DNA of 64,000 nucleotides. Origin: JAUIAI01 sp041396585. GTDB lineage: Bacteria; Pseudomonadota; Gammaproteobacteria; Burkholderiales; Burkholderiaceae_E. The translations under genes were made by a program, and so were the position numbers. The notes beneath the pieces are model-generated. The model saw nothing but the letters and a program-made list of their open reading frames with translations. It was not told the origin of the DNA and ran no database searches. The stretch covers positions 1 through 64,000 of the forward strand of contig JAWKYG010000016.1 in assembly GCA_041396585.1 (NCBI GenBank). Direction: 5' to 3'. This document shows positions 1-7,233 of the stretch, piece after piece (the stretch's first letter is position 1; the number at the start of each line of letters is the position of its first letter).

Positions 1-8
1 CAGGTGCC

Positions 9-37
9 TTGACTGAACTACGGCAAGGCCGTAGTAT
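9..37 (+). promoter_or_regulatory. Promoter and operator of the first toxin-antitoxin cassette
   Basis: TTGACT (9-14), a 17-bp spacer and TAGTAT (32-37) form a good sigma70 promoter just ahead of the ATG at 44. The spacer carries a perfect inverted repeat, CTACGGC-AAG-GCCGTAG (18-34), placed where an HTH antitoxin could block RNA polymerase. Autoregulation by the antitoxin is inferred from how such modules usually work. Confidence 0.6.
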
Positions 38-43
38 TGCTTC

Positions 44-364
44 ATGCGAACGGTCGCCGAAACACCGATCTTCATCCGTTACGCCGAGCAGATCTGGAGC
101 GAAGCGGAGCGGCTGGAATTCATCACCTGGATCGCGCTGAATCATGAAGCTGGCGATCCTATTCCTGGCTCGGGTGGGTGTCGGAAAGTTCGCTGGTCGA
201 GGCAGGGCCAAGGCAAACGCGGTGGGGCGCGGGTTGTTTACTTCAACCCCACTGAGCAAACGATTTGGCTGCTGATCGTCTATACGAAATCGAAGTTCGA
301 CAATTTGCCGACTTCGTTCTTGGCTCAGCTCAGAAAGGCGGTGGAAGATGCCCTCGGAGATTGA
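44..364 (+). CDS. RelE/HigB2-like toxin
   Basis: A 106-aa protein of the RelE/HigB superfamily, small ribosome-dependent mRNA interferases that act in the cytoplasm. Visible family features are the central glycine-rich stretch GSGGCRKVRW followed by a lysine/arginine segment and the strand RVVYF, then a strand ending in YTKSKFDNL. The ATG at 44 lies directly after a strong promoter. The 3' end overlaps the next gene, an HTH antitoxin, by 17 bp, the usual toxin-first order of higBA modules. It lies inside an integron-type gene cassette that ends at the attC site 631-732. The family assignment is firm; the target is not visible in the sequence. Confidence 0.85.
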   Translation: MRTVAETPIFIRYAEQIWSEAERLEFITWIALNHEAGDPIPGSGGCRKVRWSRQGQGKRGGARVVYFNPTEQTIWLLIVYTKSKFDNLPTSFLAQLRKAVEDALGD

Positions 365-629
365 ACAGTTCCAGAAGGACTTGCTTGAGTCGGTGCGTCA
401 GATGAAGCGCGGTGAGGCTGCGCGAGTGACGAAAGTGAAGATACCTTCGGCGTCAGAAGCGCGCACGCGAACCGGTCTGTCGCAGGAGGATTTCGCGCGG
501 CTAATTGGCGTTTCAGTTCGAACGTTGCAGGACTGGGAGCAGGGGCGTAGGGAACCGACGGGGGCCGCCAAGATGCTCCTAAGAGTGGCGGCGACTCATC
601 CAGACGTTCTGCTATCGCTCGGGGAATGA
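348..629 (+). CDS. HTH (XRE) antitoxin, HigA2-like
   Basis: A 93-aa antitoxin with an N-terminal helical segment (residues 1-35), likely toxin-binding, and a helix-turn-helix around residues 40-75 (RTGLSQEDFARLIGVSVRTL, then DWEQGRREP), the XRE signature. It would neutralise the toxin at 44-364 and probably represses the shared promoter through the palindrome at 18-34. It overlaps the toxin gene by 17 bp, so the two are translationally coupled. The stop codon sits one base before the attC left core site. Full length and intact. Confidence 0.87.
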   Translation: MPSEIEQFQKDLLESVRQMKRGEAARVTKVKIPSASEARTRTGLSQEDFARLIGVSVRTLQDWEQGRREPTGAAKMLLRVAATHPDVLLSLGE

Positions 630-630
630 A

Positions 631-732
631 GCCCAACAATACGGTGCTGCGGACACTTGAGCCGTTGCCCGAACCTGCGCTCCGCGCAGAACCGAGCCCC
701 GGTTCAAATGCCGCAGACCTGAATCGTTGGGC
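631..732 (+). repeat. attC recombination site 1
   Basis: An imperfect palindrome bounded by GCCCAAC (631-637) and GTTGGGC (726-732), matching the RYYYAAC / GTTRRRY core boxes of integron attC sites. Inner arms pair, for example TGCGG with CCGCA and CTTGAGCCG with CGGTTCAAA. It begins two bases after the antitoxin stop, exactly where a cassette attC belongs. Confidence 0.8.
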
Positions 733-792
733 ATTTGCTCGGGTGACATGCGTGGTACGCGTGAAGTGACGCTGGAAGGCGATCCGCAATTG

Positions 793-813
793 ATGTTGCG
801 CGATGCGCAACAT
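793..813. promoter_or_regulatory. Palindromic operator of the second toxin-antitoxin pair
   Basis: A perfect inverted repeat, ATGTTGCGC-GAT-GCGCAACAT, lies 15 bp before the GTG start of the next toxin. TACACT (816-821) is a possible -10 box just downstream. The position fits a binding site for the HigA antitoxin encoded at 1106-1396; this is an inference. Confidence 0.55.
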
Positions 814-827
814 GCTACACTTGACTT

Positions 828-1106
828 GTGATCAAGTCATTCCGCCACAAGAACCTGCGCAGATTCTTTGAGACAGGGCGTGTTTCGGGGATACAACCGG
901 CCCATGCGGCGCGGCTGAGAATTCAGCTTGCGGCCCTTGATACGGCTTCTGTCATCGATGACATGGATTTGCCTGGCTTTCGCTTGCACCCGCTGAAGGG
1001 GGCGATGAAAGGGCGTTGGTCAATCTCGGTGTCCGGGAACTGGCGGCTGACATTCGAGTTTCAGGACGGCGACGCCCACATCCTGGATTACGAGGACTAC
1101 CACTGA
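828..1106 (+). CDS. higB: HigB-type toxin (RelE superfamily)
   Basis: A 92-aa toxin starting at GTG 828 with the classic HigB opening MIKSFRHKNLRRFFETG. The middle segment AHAARLRIQLAALD and the C-terminal NWRLTFEFQDGDAHILDYEDYH are typical of HigB mRNA interferases, which cleave mRNA on the translating ribosome. No Shine-Dalgarno is obvious, so expression may be low or leaderless. The stop overlaps the antitoxin start as TGATG. It is the second toxin-antitoxin pair in the same cassette array and is unrelated in sequence to the first. Confidence 0.9.
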   Translation: MIKSFRHKNLRRFFETGRVSGIQPAHAARLRIQLAALDTASVIDDMDLPGFRLHPLKGAMKGRWSISVSGNWRLTFEFQDGDAHILDYEDYH

Positions 1107-1396
1107 TGAGAATGCACAATCCGCCCCATCCCGGGGAATTCATTTCCGAGGTCTATCTGCGACCATCGGGGATGAGCGGTCGAGAACTGTCTGAAGCCAT
1201 TGGAGTGGCTGCATCAACGCTGAGCCGGGTGTTGAACGGCACGAGCCGAGTAACCCCAGAGATGGCGTTGCGCTTTTCCAAGGCGTTGGGGCGCTCACCA
1301 GAGAGTTGGCTTGCGATGCAGGATGCGTACGATCTATGGCAAGTGCGCAAGACGGTCGATCTTCGGGCCATCCCGAAATTGAAGTTTGCCGCATGA
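1106..1396 (+). CDS. higA: HigA-type antitoxin
   Basis: A 96-aa antitoxin with the HigA signature: N-terminal NPPHPGEFISEVYL, an HTH centred on SGRELSEAIGVAASTLSRVL and the segment VTPEMALRFSKALGRSPESW. It binds and blocks HigB and should repress the operon at the palindrome 793-813. The ATG at 1106 overlaps the higB stop (TGATG), giving translational coupling. It lies inside an integron-type cassette whose attC site starts 13 bp after its stop. Confidence 0.9.
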   Translation: MRMHNPPHPGEFISEVYLRPSGMSGRELSEAIGVAASTLSRVLNGTSRVTPEMALRFSKALGRSPESWLAMQDAYDLWQVRKTVDLRAIPKLKFAA

Positions 1397-1408
1397 GTGG
1401 GTCGCCAT

Positions 1409-1514
1409 GCACAACAAGTCGGCGCAGTGGGCCACTTGAGAAGTCGCAGGAACCTGGGCTCGCGCCCAGAACCCTGCGCCTCTTCAAGCGGCCCGCTGGC
1501 CTTTGGCGTTAGTG
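1409..1514 (+). repeat. attC recombination site 2
   Basis: Bounded by GCACAAC (1409-1415) and GTTAGTG (1508-1514). The inner arms gggccacttgaga and cttcaagcggccc pair with each other, as do cctgggctcg and cgcccagaac, giving the long imperfect hairpin of an attC. The right core is slightly off consensus. Confidence 0.75.
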
Positions 1515-1520
1515 CGAGCG

Positions 1521-1919
1521 ATGAGCCTACTGACGACATTCGATTTCGATGAAACCCCGAGCGCTCAGGCAGTGGCTCTTCTGTCCGAGAACTGCCGGGT
1601 TATGGGGCTGGAGTTGGAGCGAGTCCCCGGCCGCGCCAACGTTTGGCATGTTTGGGAATCCGGCAAAGGCGAAGTTGGCGAGGACATGCTGATAGATGAT
1701 GGTGACGAGTCGGTGTGGCGCATTACACCTATTGCCGCAATTGCGCTGGCAAAGCTCTTGGACCGCGTACTTGAAATCGTGCCTGGTGGCTTCTCCTTCT
1801 CAATGGCGTGGGTTGGCGAGAAGCTCGAGTTGCAGGTCGTGACGGCTAGTGAGTTGCGGGAGATAGTTTCGGGTGGGGAGTTTGGTGCGAAGACGGAGTA
1901 TCGGTGTGAGCCGCTCTAA
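1521..1919 (+). CDS. Hypothetical cassette protein
   Basis: A 132-aa protein not recognised. The ATG at 1521 is preferred over one at 1503 because the latter lies inside the attC site. The protein is acidic, with FDFDETPSAQAVALLSENC at the N-terminus, a centre rich in strands (NVWHVWESGKGEVGEDMLI) and a short hydrophobic helix ITPIAAIALAKLL. There is no signal peptide or catalytic motif. The stop codon overlaps the left core of the next attC, so the gene fills one cassette. Cassette genes are often adaptive, but no function can be assigned. Confidence 0.65.
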   Translation: MSLLTTFDFDETPSAQAVALLSENCRVMGLELERVPGRANVWHVWESGKGEVGEDMLIDDGDESVWRITPIAAIALAKLLDRVLEIVPGGFSFSMAWVGEKLELQVVTASELREIVSGGEFGAKTEYRCEPL

Positions 1920-1979
1920 CAAGTTGCCGGAACAGACAGTCCGCCTTCGGCGTCCTGCTGCTCGTCAACAGCGTTAGGC
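1914..1979 (+). repeat. attC recombination site 3
   Basis: A compact 66-bp attC: CTCTAAC (1914-1920) and GTTAGGC (1973-1979) are near-consensus cores, followed inward by AAGTTG and CAACAG, which are inner box motifs. The inner loop ccgccttcggcg forms a small hairpin. This is the most canonical of the three sites. Confidence 0.85.
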
Positions 1980-2028
1980 ATCACAAGACCCGCCGCCGTA
2001 CTCACGGTGCAGTCTGTCTCAAGAAGGC

Positions 2029-2654
2029 ATGATGAAGCTTGAAAGCCTTGGAGCCGCAAGGCGCGCCGAACTGTCCGAACTGTTCCGCTCGACGTTTTCA
2101 GACTCGGAAGGAGAGGGCGAAGGGCTTACGATCGGGCATCTGGTCGACAAGCTGGCCGCAGTCATTGACGATGTCGACGTGATTGCCTTTGGTGCCATCG
2201 AGAACGGCGCCCTCACTGGCGCCATTTTCTTCACGCGTCTAAGGTTCAATGACGATTCCAGACCGCTAGCCCTTTCAGTTAGTTCGCCCATCGACATGCC
2301 TTCCAGCCTGCATCTCGTTGTCGAAATTCCGTATACGCCCGAGCCATTCTGGCTCTCGCTTCCGGACAAGCCTTGGCCGGAGTTCGTTCGCCTCTCTGGG
2401 GAATGCGGCGATGGCGACGTCGCGCTGGTCATGTTTACGCTGGCCACCTACAACAGAAAATCCGGTTCGCCGCCGTTGAGTCCTACAGAGCTGACCGCGG
2501 CTGAGCACCTCTTGCTTCCAGGCGGGGTCGCGGTTAAAGACGATGTGCAGGAGATCTACCCCTCCTGCTGTTCCGGGGTTGAATGCTGGAGCGAGTGGCA
2601 ATACCTCTTGGAGGAAGGCCGGGTTCCTTGGATGGGGCATGATCCGACGCCCAC
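2029..2654 (+). pseudogene. Cassette gene of unknown function, 3' end replaced by IS3
   Basis: The reading frame opens at ATG 2029 after AAGAAGGC. The first 75 residues (ESLGAARRAELSELFRSTF and then GAIENGALTGAIFFTRLRF) resemble the N-terminal part of GNAT acetyltransferases found in cassettes. The following segment (LHLVVEIPYTPEPFW, then CSGVECWSEWQYLLEEG, VPWMGHDPTPT) is not recognised and may be a second gene starting at ATG 2296. At 2654 the frame runs into a truncated insertion sequence. The last 398 bp recur downstream at 3540-3934. Function is not known. Confidence 0.5.
2257..2654 (+). repeat. Direct repeat copy 1, about 398 bp
   Basis: From TCCAGACCGCTAGCCC to GATCCGACGCCCAC this segment matches 3540-3934 base for base, except that copy 2 lacks two bases (CTCTCGC becomes CTCGC) and one further base (TTCGCC becomes TTGCC). 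The pair brackets the IS3 fragment. Confidence 0.95.
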
Positions 2655-3500
2655 CTTGCAGTTCGCCCCATCGCGTTACTGGCGCGAGGCTGCTCGGCGC
2701 CGAGATCCGTCGCTTTGCCCGGCAAGGCACAAGCGAGACCGCTCGCTGATTCCCGAGATCGAGCGCGTTTGGACGAGCAACATGAAGGTCTACGGCGCGG
2801 ACAAGGTCTGGAAGCAGCTTCACCGCGAAGGGATTCCGGTGGCGCGCTGTACCGTCGAACGATTGATGCGCCGTCAGGGCTGGCAAGGCGCCAGGCGTGG
2901 CAAACGGTGCGAACGACGGTGCCTGATGCGAAGGCACCTTGTCCGTTGGATCGGGTGAATCGGCAGTTCCGAGCCGAGCGACCCAACCAGTTGTGGGTGT
3001 CGGATTTCACCTATGTTTCGACCTGGCAAGGGTTTGCCTATGTCGCGTTCGTCATTGATGTCTACGCTCGTTTCATCGTAGGCTGGCGCGTCAGCCATTC
3101 GATGCAAACGGACTTCGTTCTCGATGCCTTGGAGCAGGCGCTGTATGCGCGCCGGCCCGATCGAGACGAAGCTCTCACACATCATTCCGACCGCGGGTCG
3201 CAATATGTGTCGATTCGGTATACGGAACGCCTTGCCGAGGCAGGTATCGAGCCTTCGGTCGGCAGCAGAGGTGATAGCTACGACAATGCCCTGGCCGAAA
3301 CGATCAACGGACTCTACAAGACCGAGCTGGTCCACCGACGTGCGCCCTGGAAGACCCGCGAGGCGCTCGAGATCGCGACGCTGGAATGGGTGTCTTGGTT
3401 CAACCATCATCGCCTACTTGAGCCGATCGGCTATATCCCTTCTGCGGAGGCCGAAGCAAACTACTATCGACAAACCCACGGTCAGGCCATGCTGGCCTGA
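2655..3500 (+). pseudogene. IS3-family transposase OrfB, 5'-truncated with frameshift
   Basis: Encodes most of an IS3-group OrfB, a DDE integrase-core transposase. The N-terminal HTH_21-like part reads VYGADKVWKQLHREGIPVAR and CTVERLMRRQGWQGARRGK. The rve core follows with the catalytic Asp in LWVSDFTYV, the Asp in HHSDRGSQYV and the Glu in DNALAETINGLYK. At 2902-2904 an AAA run is one base short of the AAAA needed for RRGK to continue as TVRTTV, so the frame shifts. That lesion may be a sequencing error, but loss of orfA and the left terminus makes the copy non-autonomous anyway. Confidence 0.88.
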
Positions 3501-3539
3501 CTTAACCGCAGGGGCCTCCTGGAAATGCGGGGCGATTCA
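2655..3539 (+). mobile_element. Truncated IS3-family insertion sequence
   Basis: The right end is intact: CCTCCTGGAAATGCGGGGCGATTCA-type terminus at about 3515-3539, whose complement begins TGAATCGCCCCG as in IS3-group ends. The left end, all of orfA and the first part of orfB are missing; the element starts mid-orfB at the residues LQFAPSRYWREAAR. Copies of a host segment flank it on both sides, so it arose by rearrangement rather than by simple insertion with a short target duplication. Confidence 0.85.
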
Positions 3540-3934
3540 TCCAGACCGCTAGCCCTTTCAGTTAGTTCGCCCATCGACATGCCTTCCAGCCTGCATCTCG
3601 TTGTCGAAATTCCGTATACGCCCGAGCCATTCTGGCTCGCTTCCGGACAAGCCTTGGCCGGAGTTCGTTGCCTCTCTGGGGAATGCGGCGATGGCGACGT
3701 CGCGCTGGTCATGTTTACGCTGGCCACCTACAACAGAAAATCCGGTTCGCCGCCGTTGAGTCCTACAGAGCTGACCGCGGCTGAGCACCTCTTGCTTCCA
3801 GGCGGGGTCGCGGTTAAAGACGATGTGCAGGAGATCTACCCCTCCTGCTGTTCCGGGGTTGAATGCTGGAGCGAGTGGCAATACCTCTTGGAGGAAGGCC
3901 GGGTTCCTTGGATGGGGCATGATCCGACGCCCAC
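3540..3934 (+). repeat. Direct repeat copy 2, 395 bp
   Basis: Near-identical to 2257-2654, with three bases deleted at two places. The deletions change about twelve codons (WLSLPDKPWPEFVR becomes WLASGQALAGVR) but restore frame. It starts immediately after the IS3 right terminus. Confidence 0.95.
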
Positions 3935-4016
3935 GGCTCAGCGCATCAACGATGGGAGCTATCAGGTTTGGCAGGATGAGGACCTTCCGGGTTCCCAATC
4001 TCTTTGGCCCGGCTGA
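3579..4016 (+). pseudogene. Second copy of the unknown cassette gene, probably degenerate
   Basis: From ATG 3579 this repeats the unknown protein of copy 1 and then continues past the repeat as AQRINDGSYQVWQDE, presumably its native C-terminal part. The frame stops at 4014-4016. A different frame picks up immediately with protein-like sequence (FRVPNLFGPAELREEIARL, PKNLGAFMKGCHTFSAHA), to about 4180, so the gene probably carries another frameshift near 3980. There is no recognisable domain. Its role is unknown. Confidence 0.4.
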
Positions 4017-4400
4017 ACTCAGGGAGGAGATTGCCCGCCTGCCCAAGAATCTGGGAGCCTTTATGAAAGGCTGTCACACTTTCAGCGCTCATGCCCCGGC
4101 GGTCGCCGAAGCGCTTTGCAAGTGTTCAGGCAGCATTTCCTTGATCATGACCCGAGCTGACCTCGACGAGGCAATGTGCTGTCAGCCATTGCGTAGCCGC
4201 TCGGCCTGGCGCGGGGCTCGGTGCAGGAATGCCAGACGGCCCCGCGGAGTTTTCGTTTGCACATCGAGGTGGCGAGGAGTGCGCCTCATGCATTGCTCTC
4301 TGTCGCAGCGGCCGACTGAAAAGCCGCAGAATGCGTGGCCCGCATGTGGAGCCATGCACCCCTTCAATTATCTTGTTGTTCTGAGGTGCCGGGTGTCGGA
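4017..4400. other. 384-bp stretch with only a degenerate reading frame
   Basis: After the unknown gene, one + frame reads AELREEIARLPKNLGAF and further plausible protein up to about 4180, likely the frameshifted tail of that gene. From 4190 to 4400 nothing convincing was found: no attC core, no terminator, no RNA gene. Confidence 0.5.
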
Positions 4401-4916
4401 ATGTTGAAGCGCGCCGTCCTTGTCGTTCTTGCCGTTTTGTTCGCGGTAGGGGTCTATGCAAACTGGCCGGAAGCTGGCCCTGCGCACCTGGGCCAGGCGG
4501 ACGTGGTCGTGATCTACAAGGCCGAGCGCAGAATGACGCTGATGCAGGCTGGGGCGGAGTTGAAGTCTTATGTGGTGTCTCTGGGGCGCAATCCTGTCGG
4601 GCCAAAGAGTCAGGAAGGTGATGGGCGTACGCCGGAGGGGTTGTACGCAATCGACTACCGAAAGCCCGACAGCGCGTATTACAAGGCGCTGCACATTTCC
4701 TATCCAAGCCTCACGGATTTGTCCGCTGCCCGGCAGCGCGCAGTGGATCCAGGCGGTCTGATCATGATCCATGGGATGAGAAACGGGCTTGGCTTGGTTG
4801 GGCGCCTGCACCGGCTGATTGATTGGACGGAAGGTTGCATTGCAGTGACGAATCGAGAGATGGACGAGATATGGAACGCTGTACGAGATGGCACGCCGGT
4901 CGAGATTCGGCCATGA
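4401..4916 (+). CDS. L,D-transpeptidase (YkuD family)
   Basis: A 171-aa exported protein with an N-terminal signal/anchor (MLKRAVLVVLAVLFAVGVYA). The YkuD fold is seen in the strand ADVVVIYKAERRMTLMQAG, then SLGRNPVGPKSQEGDGRTPEG and YAIDYRKPDSAYYKALHISY. The catalytic motif is IMIHGM...DWTEGCIAVTN with Cys near residue 153. Such enzymes crosslink peptidoglycan or attach proteins to it in the periplasm. It overlaps the next small gene as ATGA. Single-domain, close to the short Gram-negative ErfK-like proteins. Confidence 0.85.
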   Translation: MLKRAVLVVLAVLFAVGVYANWPEAGPAHLGQADVVVIYKAERRMTLMQAGAELKSYVVSLGRNPVGPKSQEGDGRTPEGLYAIDYRKPDSAYYKALHISYPSLTDLSAARQRAVDPGGLIMIHGMRNGLGLVGRLHRLIDWTEGCIAVTNREMDEIWNAVRDGTPVEIRP

Positions 4917-5167
4917 ACGGTCTGGCCAAGTTCCATGTCTGGCTGAACCGGCCTCACATCGTTGAATCGCGGGGCGGTGAGGTTCGCCCAACGCCCGACG
5001 GGATGCGGGAGCGCTTCACGCCCGGCGTTCATATCGTCATCGGAGAAGGGCTCGGGATGTCGCCCGCACTGTTGTATGACATGCGGATCTCCGCTGCCCA
5101 AACCGCTTCGGAATCTGCGCTGTTTCAGGTTTTTGGCGGGGCTGCTCGAAGGCGATTGCGACATTGA
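4913..5167 (+). CDS. Small hypothetical protein coupled to the L,D-transpeptidase
   Basis: An 84-aa protein not recognised. Its ATG overlaps the preceding stop (ATGA). Residues GVHIVIGEGLGMSPALLYDM form a hydrophobic helix-like stretch; the C-terminus is arginine-rich and ends just where the 24-bp tandem repeat begins, so it may be truncated. The only support is coding-like composition and the overlap. Confidence 0.4.
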   Translation: MNGLAKFHVWLNRPHIVESRGGEVRPTPDGMRERFTPGVHIVIGEGLGMSPALLYDMRISAAQTASESALFQVFGGAARRRLRH

Positions 5168-5209
5168 TCGTCTCGCGAAATAATCCATTGATCGTCTCGC
5201 GAAATGATC
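5162..5209 (+). repeat. Two tandem 24-bp repeats
   Basis: CATTGATCGTCTCGCGAAAT followed by AATC in unit 1 (5162-5185) and by GATC in unit 2 (5186-5209), one mismatch. The first unit overlaps the stop of the preceding small gene; the second ends 25 bp before the serine hydrolase start. Confidence 0.95.
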
Positions 5210-5234
5210 TCCTGCCAGGCCAGACGGAGGAACT

Positions 5235-6563
5235 ATGATGAAACTGCGGGCTCGGCTGTCGCTATCTTGCCGCGTTGCTCTCTTGGCTGTGTCGGTGCTT
5301 GCCGCCCAGGCGCATGCGCAATCCGGCCCCTTCCCGAGCGCCGAGGCTTCCGATCCCACGCGCCTGGGCTGGATGACGGGTTTCCCTCCGTCGCCCGAGA
5401 AGCTGATCAGACAGCCCGAATCCGATTTCTTCAGTTTCCCCAAGCTGCGCTGGACGGTATGCCATATTCGCGAACTGATGCCCACCAAGCAGGTGAGCAG
5501 GGGGATCGGCGCCCCTTCTTCGCTTGTCACCGCCCTCGATGAGGGTATCGACTCCGTGACCTTTACGCCCATCGGCGGCGATGGGGCCATGAGCTGGCGG
5601 GAGTCGTTGTTGGTGAACTATACGGATGGCATTCTCATCCTTCATCGGGGCAGGGTGGTCTATGAGCGCTATGCCGGGTGTCTGGGGGAGGCCGGCAAGC
5701 ATGCTGCGATGTCGATGACCAAGTCCATGACCGGTCTGCTGGCCGAGATCCTGGTGGCCGAAGGGCAACTCGACGAGAATGCAAGGGTTGCCGCAATCAT
5801 TCCGGAACTCGCGGCTAGCGCGTTCGGCAGCGCAACCGTGCGCCAGGTCATGGACATGACGACTGCACTGTCCTATAGCGAGAACTACGCCGATCCCAAC
5901 GCGGATATCTGGGTCTACTCGAAGGCGGCAAGCCCCTTGCCGAAGCCGAAGGACTACTCAGGCCCGGACGGCTATTTCGAGTACCTCCAGACCGTTGCGC
6001 AGAACGGCGCACACGGAGACGCCTTCGGCTACCGGACGATCAATTCGGATGCTCTGGGCTGGATATTGGCGCGGGTCACCGGCAGGGATGTCGCGCGGCT
6101 TCTGTCGGAGCGGCTGTGGAGCCGGATCGGCGCCGAGCAGGATGCGTATATGACCGTGGATGCCAAGGGAACCCCGTTTGCCGGTGGTGGTCTCAGCGCG
6201 GGCCTGCGGGATCTCGCGCGCCTGGGGCTTGTGATGCTGAACGGCGGGGTGATCAACGGGCAACGGTTGTTCGATCGGGAAGTGGTGGACAACATCCGCG
6301 CAGGCGGCGACAAGAACGCGTTCGCGAAAGCCGGTTACAAGACATTAGCCGGGGGTAGTTACCGAAGCATGTGGTGGGTTCTTCACAATGCGCACGGCGC
6401 GTTTGCTGCACGGGGTGTGCACGGGCAGACCATTTATGTCGATCCCGTCGCGGAGATGGTCATCGTGCGCTTCGCCTCGTATCCGACGGCCGGAAATGCG
6501 CGCATCGATCCCACCTCCTTGCCGGCCTATCAGGCTGTGGCCGAGGATCTGATGGCGAAGTGA
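5235..6563 (+). CDS. Exported serine hydrolase (beta-lactamase/NylB-type)
   Basis: A 442-aa secreted enzyme with a Sec signal peptide (cleavage near AQAHA-QSG, residue 29). The penicillin-binding/class C beta-lactamase fold is shown by S160-M-T-K163 (SMTKSMTG), the Tyr-containing motif SYSENYADPN around residue 214, and a C-terminal HGQTIYVDP in place of the KTG box. These features match 6-aminohexanoate-dimer hydrolase/EstB-type esterases rather than true beta-lactamases. GGAGG precedes the ATG. No partner gene indicates the substrate; ester or amide hydrolysis in the periplasm is inferred. Confidence 0.85.
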   Translation: MMKLRARLSLSCRVALLAVSVLAAQAHAQSGPFPSAEASDPTRLGWMTGFPPSPEKLIRQPESDFFSFPKLRWTVCHIRELMPTKQVSRGIGAPSSLVTALDEGIDSVTFTPIGGDGAMSWRESLLVNYTDGILILHRGRVVYERYAGCLGEAGKHAAMSMTKSMTGLLAEILVAEGQLDENARVAAIIPELAASAFGSATVRQVMDMTTALSYSENYADPNADIWVYSKAASPLPKPKDYSGPDGYFEYLQTVAQNGAHGDAFGYRTINSDALGWILARVTGRDVARLLSERLWSRIGAEQDAYMTVDAKGTPFAGGGLSAGLRDLARLGLVMLNGGVINGQRLFDREVVDNIRAGGDKNAFAKAGYKTLAGGSYRSMWWVLHNAHGAFAARGVHGQTIYVDPVAEMVIVRFASYPTAGNARIDPTSLPAYQAVAEDLMAK

Positions 6564-6675
6564 TCGGCCCCGGCGCGACACGCTGGTGGCAGGCCACGAC
6601 GGCCCGGGAGCCTGTTTGCCTGATCGGCTGACGCCGGGGGCCGGCCCGGGCTTCAGGACTCAAAGGAGCAGCGCA

Positions 6676-7107
6676 ATGTCACTCGATTGGAAGTACTCGG
6701 CGGACGAGGTCTGCTGGCAGGAGCTTGCGGATGTCTATCGCGCCGCACCGCTTGGTGACAAGCAGCCGCAGGCATTGCGCACCGCGTTCGACAACAGCAT
6801 GTTCAAGTGCTTCATATTTGAAGACGGCCGGCTGGTAGGGGCCGGGCGGGCGCTAGCTGACGGTGTTGACTGCTCGTATGTCTGCGATATCGCCGTCCTG
6901 CCGACTCATCAGGGGACAGGGCTTGGGAAGGCCATCATTGCTTACCTCGTGGAGAAGTCGCGCGGTCATAAGAAGATCATCCTTTACGCGGTTCCAGGAA
7001 AGGAAGCGTTCTATCGGAGGTTCGGCTTTCTTCGCATGACCACGGCAATGGCCATCTTCGAGAACCAGGAGCAGCAACTGGCGCGAGGCTATCTAAGCGA
7101 GATTTGA
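6676..7107 (+). CDS. GNAT-family N-acetyltransferase
   Basis: A 143-aa acetyl-CoA-dependent acyltransferase. The acetyl-CoA binding loop is visible in CDIAVLPTHQGTGLGKAIIAYL (motif A, Q-x-x-G-x-G) and motif B is KIILYAVPGKEAFYRRFGF. AAAGGAG lies 8 bp before the ATG at 6676, which decides the start. It stands alone between the serine hydrolase and a second GNAT gene. The substrate is unknown. Confidence 0.88.
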   Translation: MSLDWKYSADEVCWQELADVYRAAPLGDKQPQALRTAFDNSMFKCFIFEDGRLVGAGRALADGVDCSYVCDIAVLPTHQGTGLGKAIIAYLVEKSRGHKKIILYAVPGKEAFYRRFGFLRMTTAMAIFENQEQQLARGYLSEI

Positions 7108-7233
7108 TGCTTCATACGTGCGGCCCAGCCATCGCAAGCTGGCTAGGAGGGCGCCAAAGCTTCACGTGTGCAGCCTGCCGGGGTGCGCGCACGGCGTTGC
7201 CGATGGCAGGTCTGATCTCGTTGGGAGTGTCGA

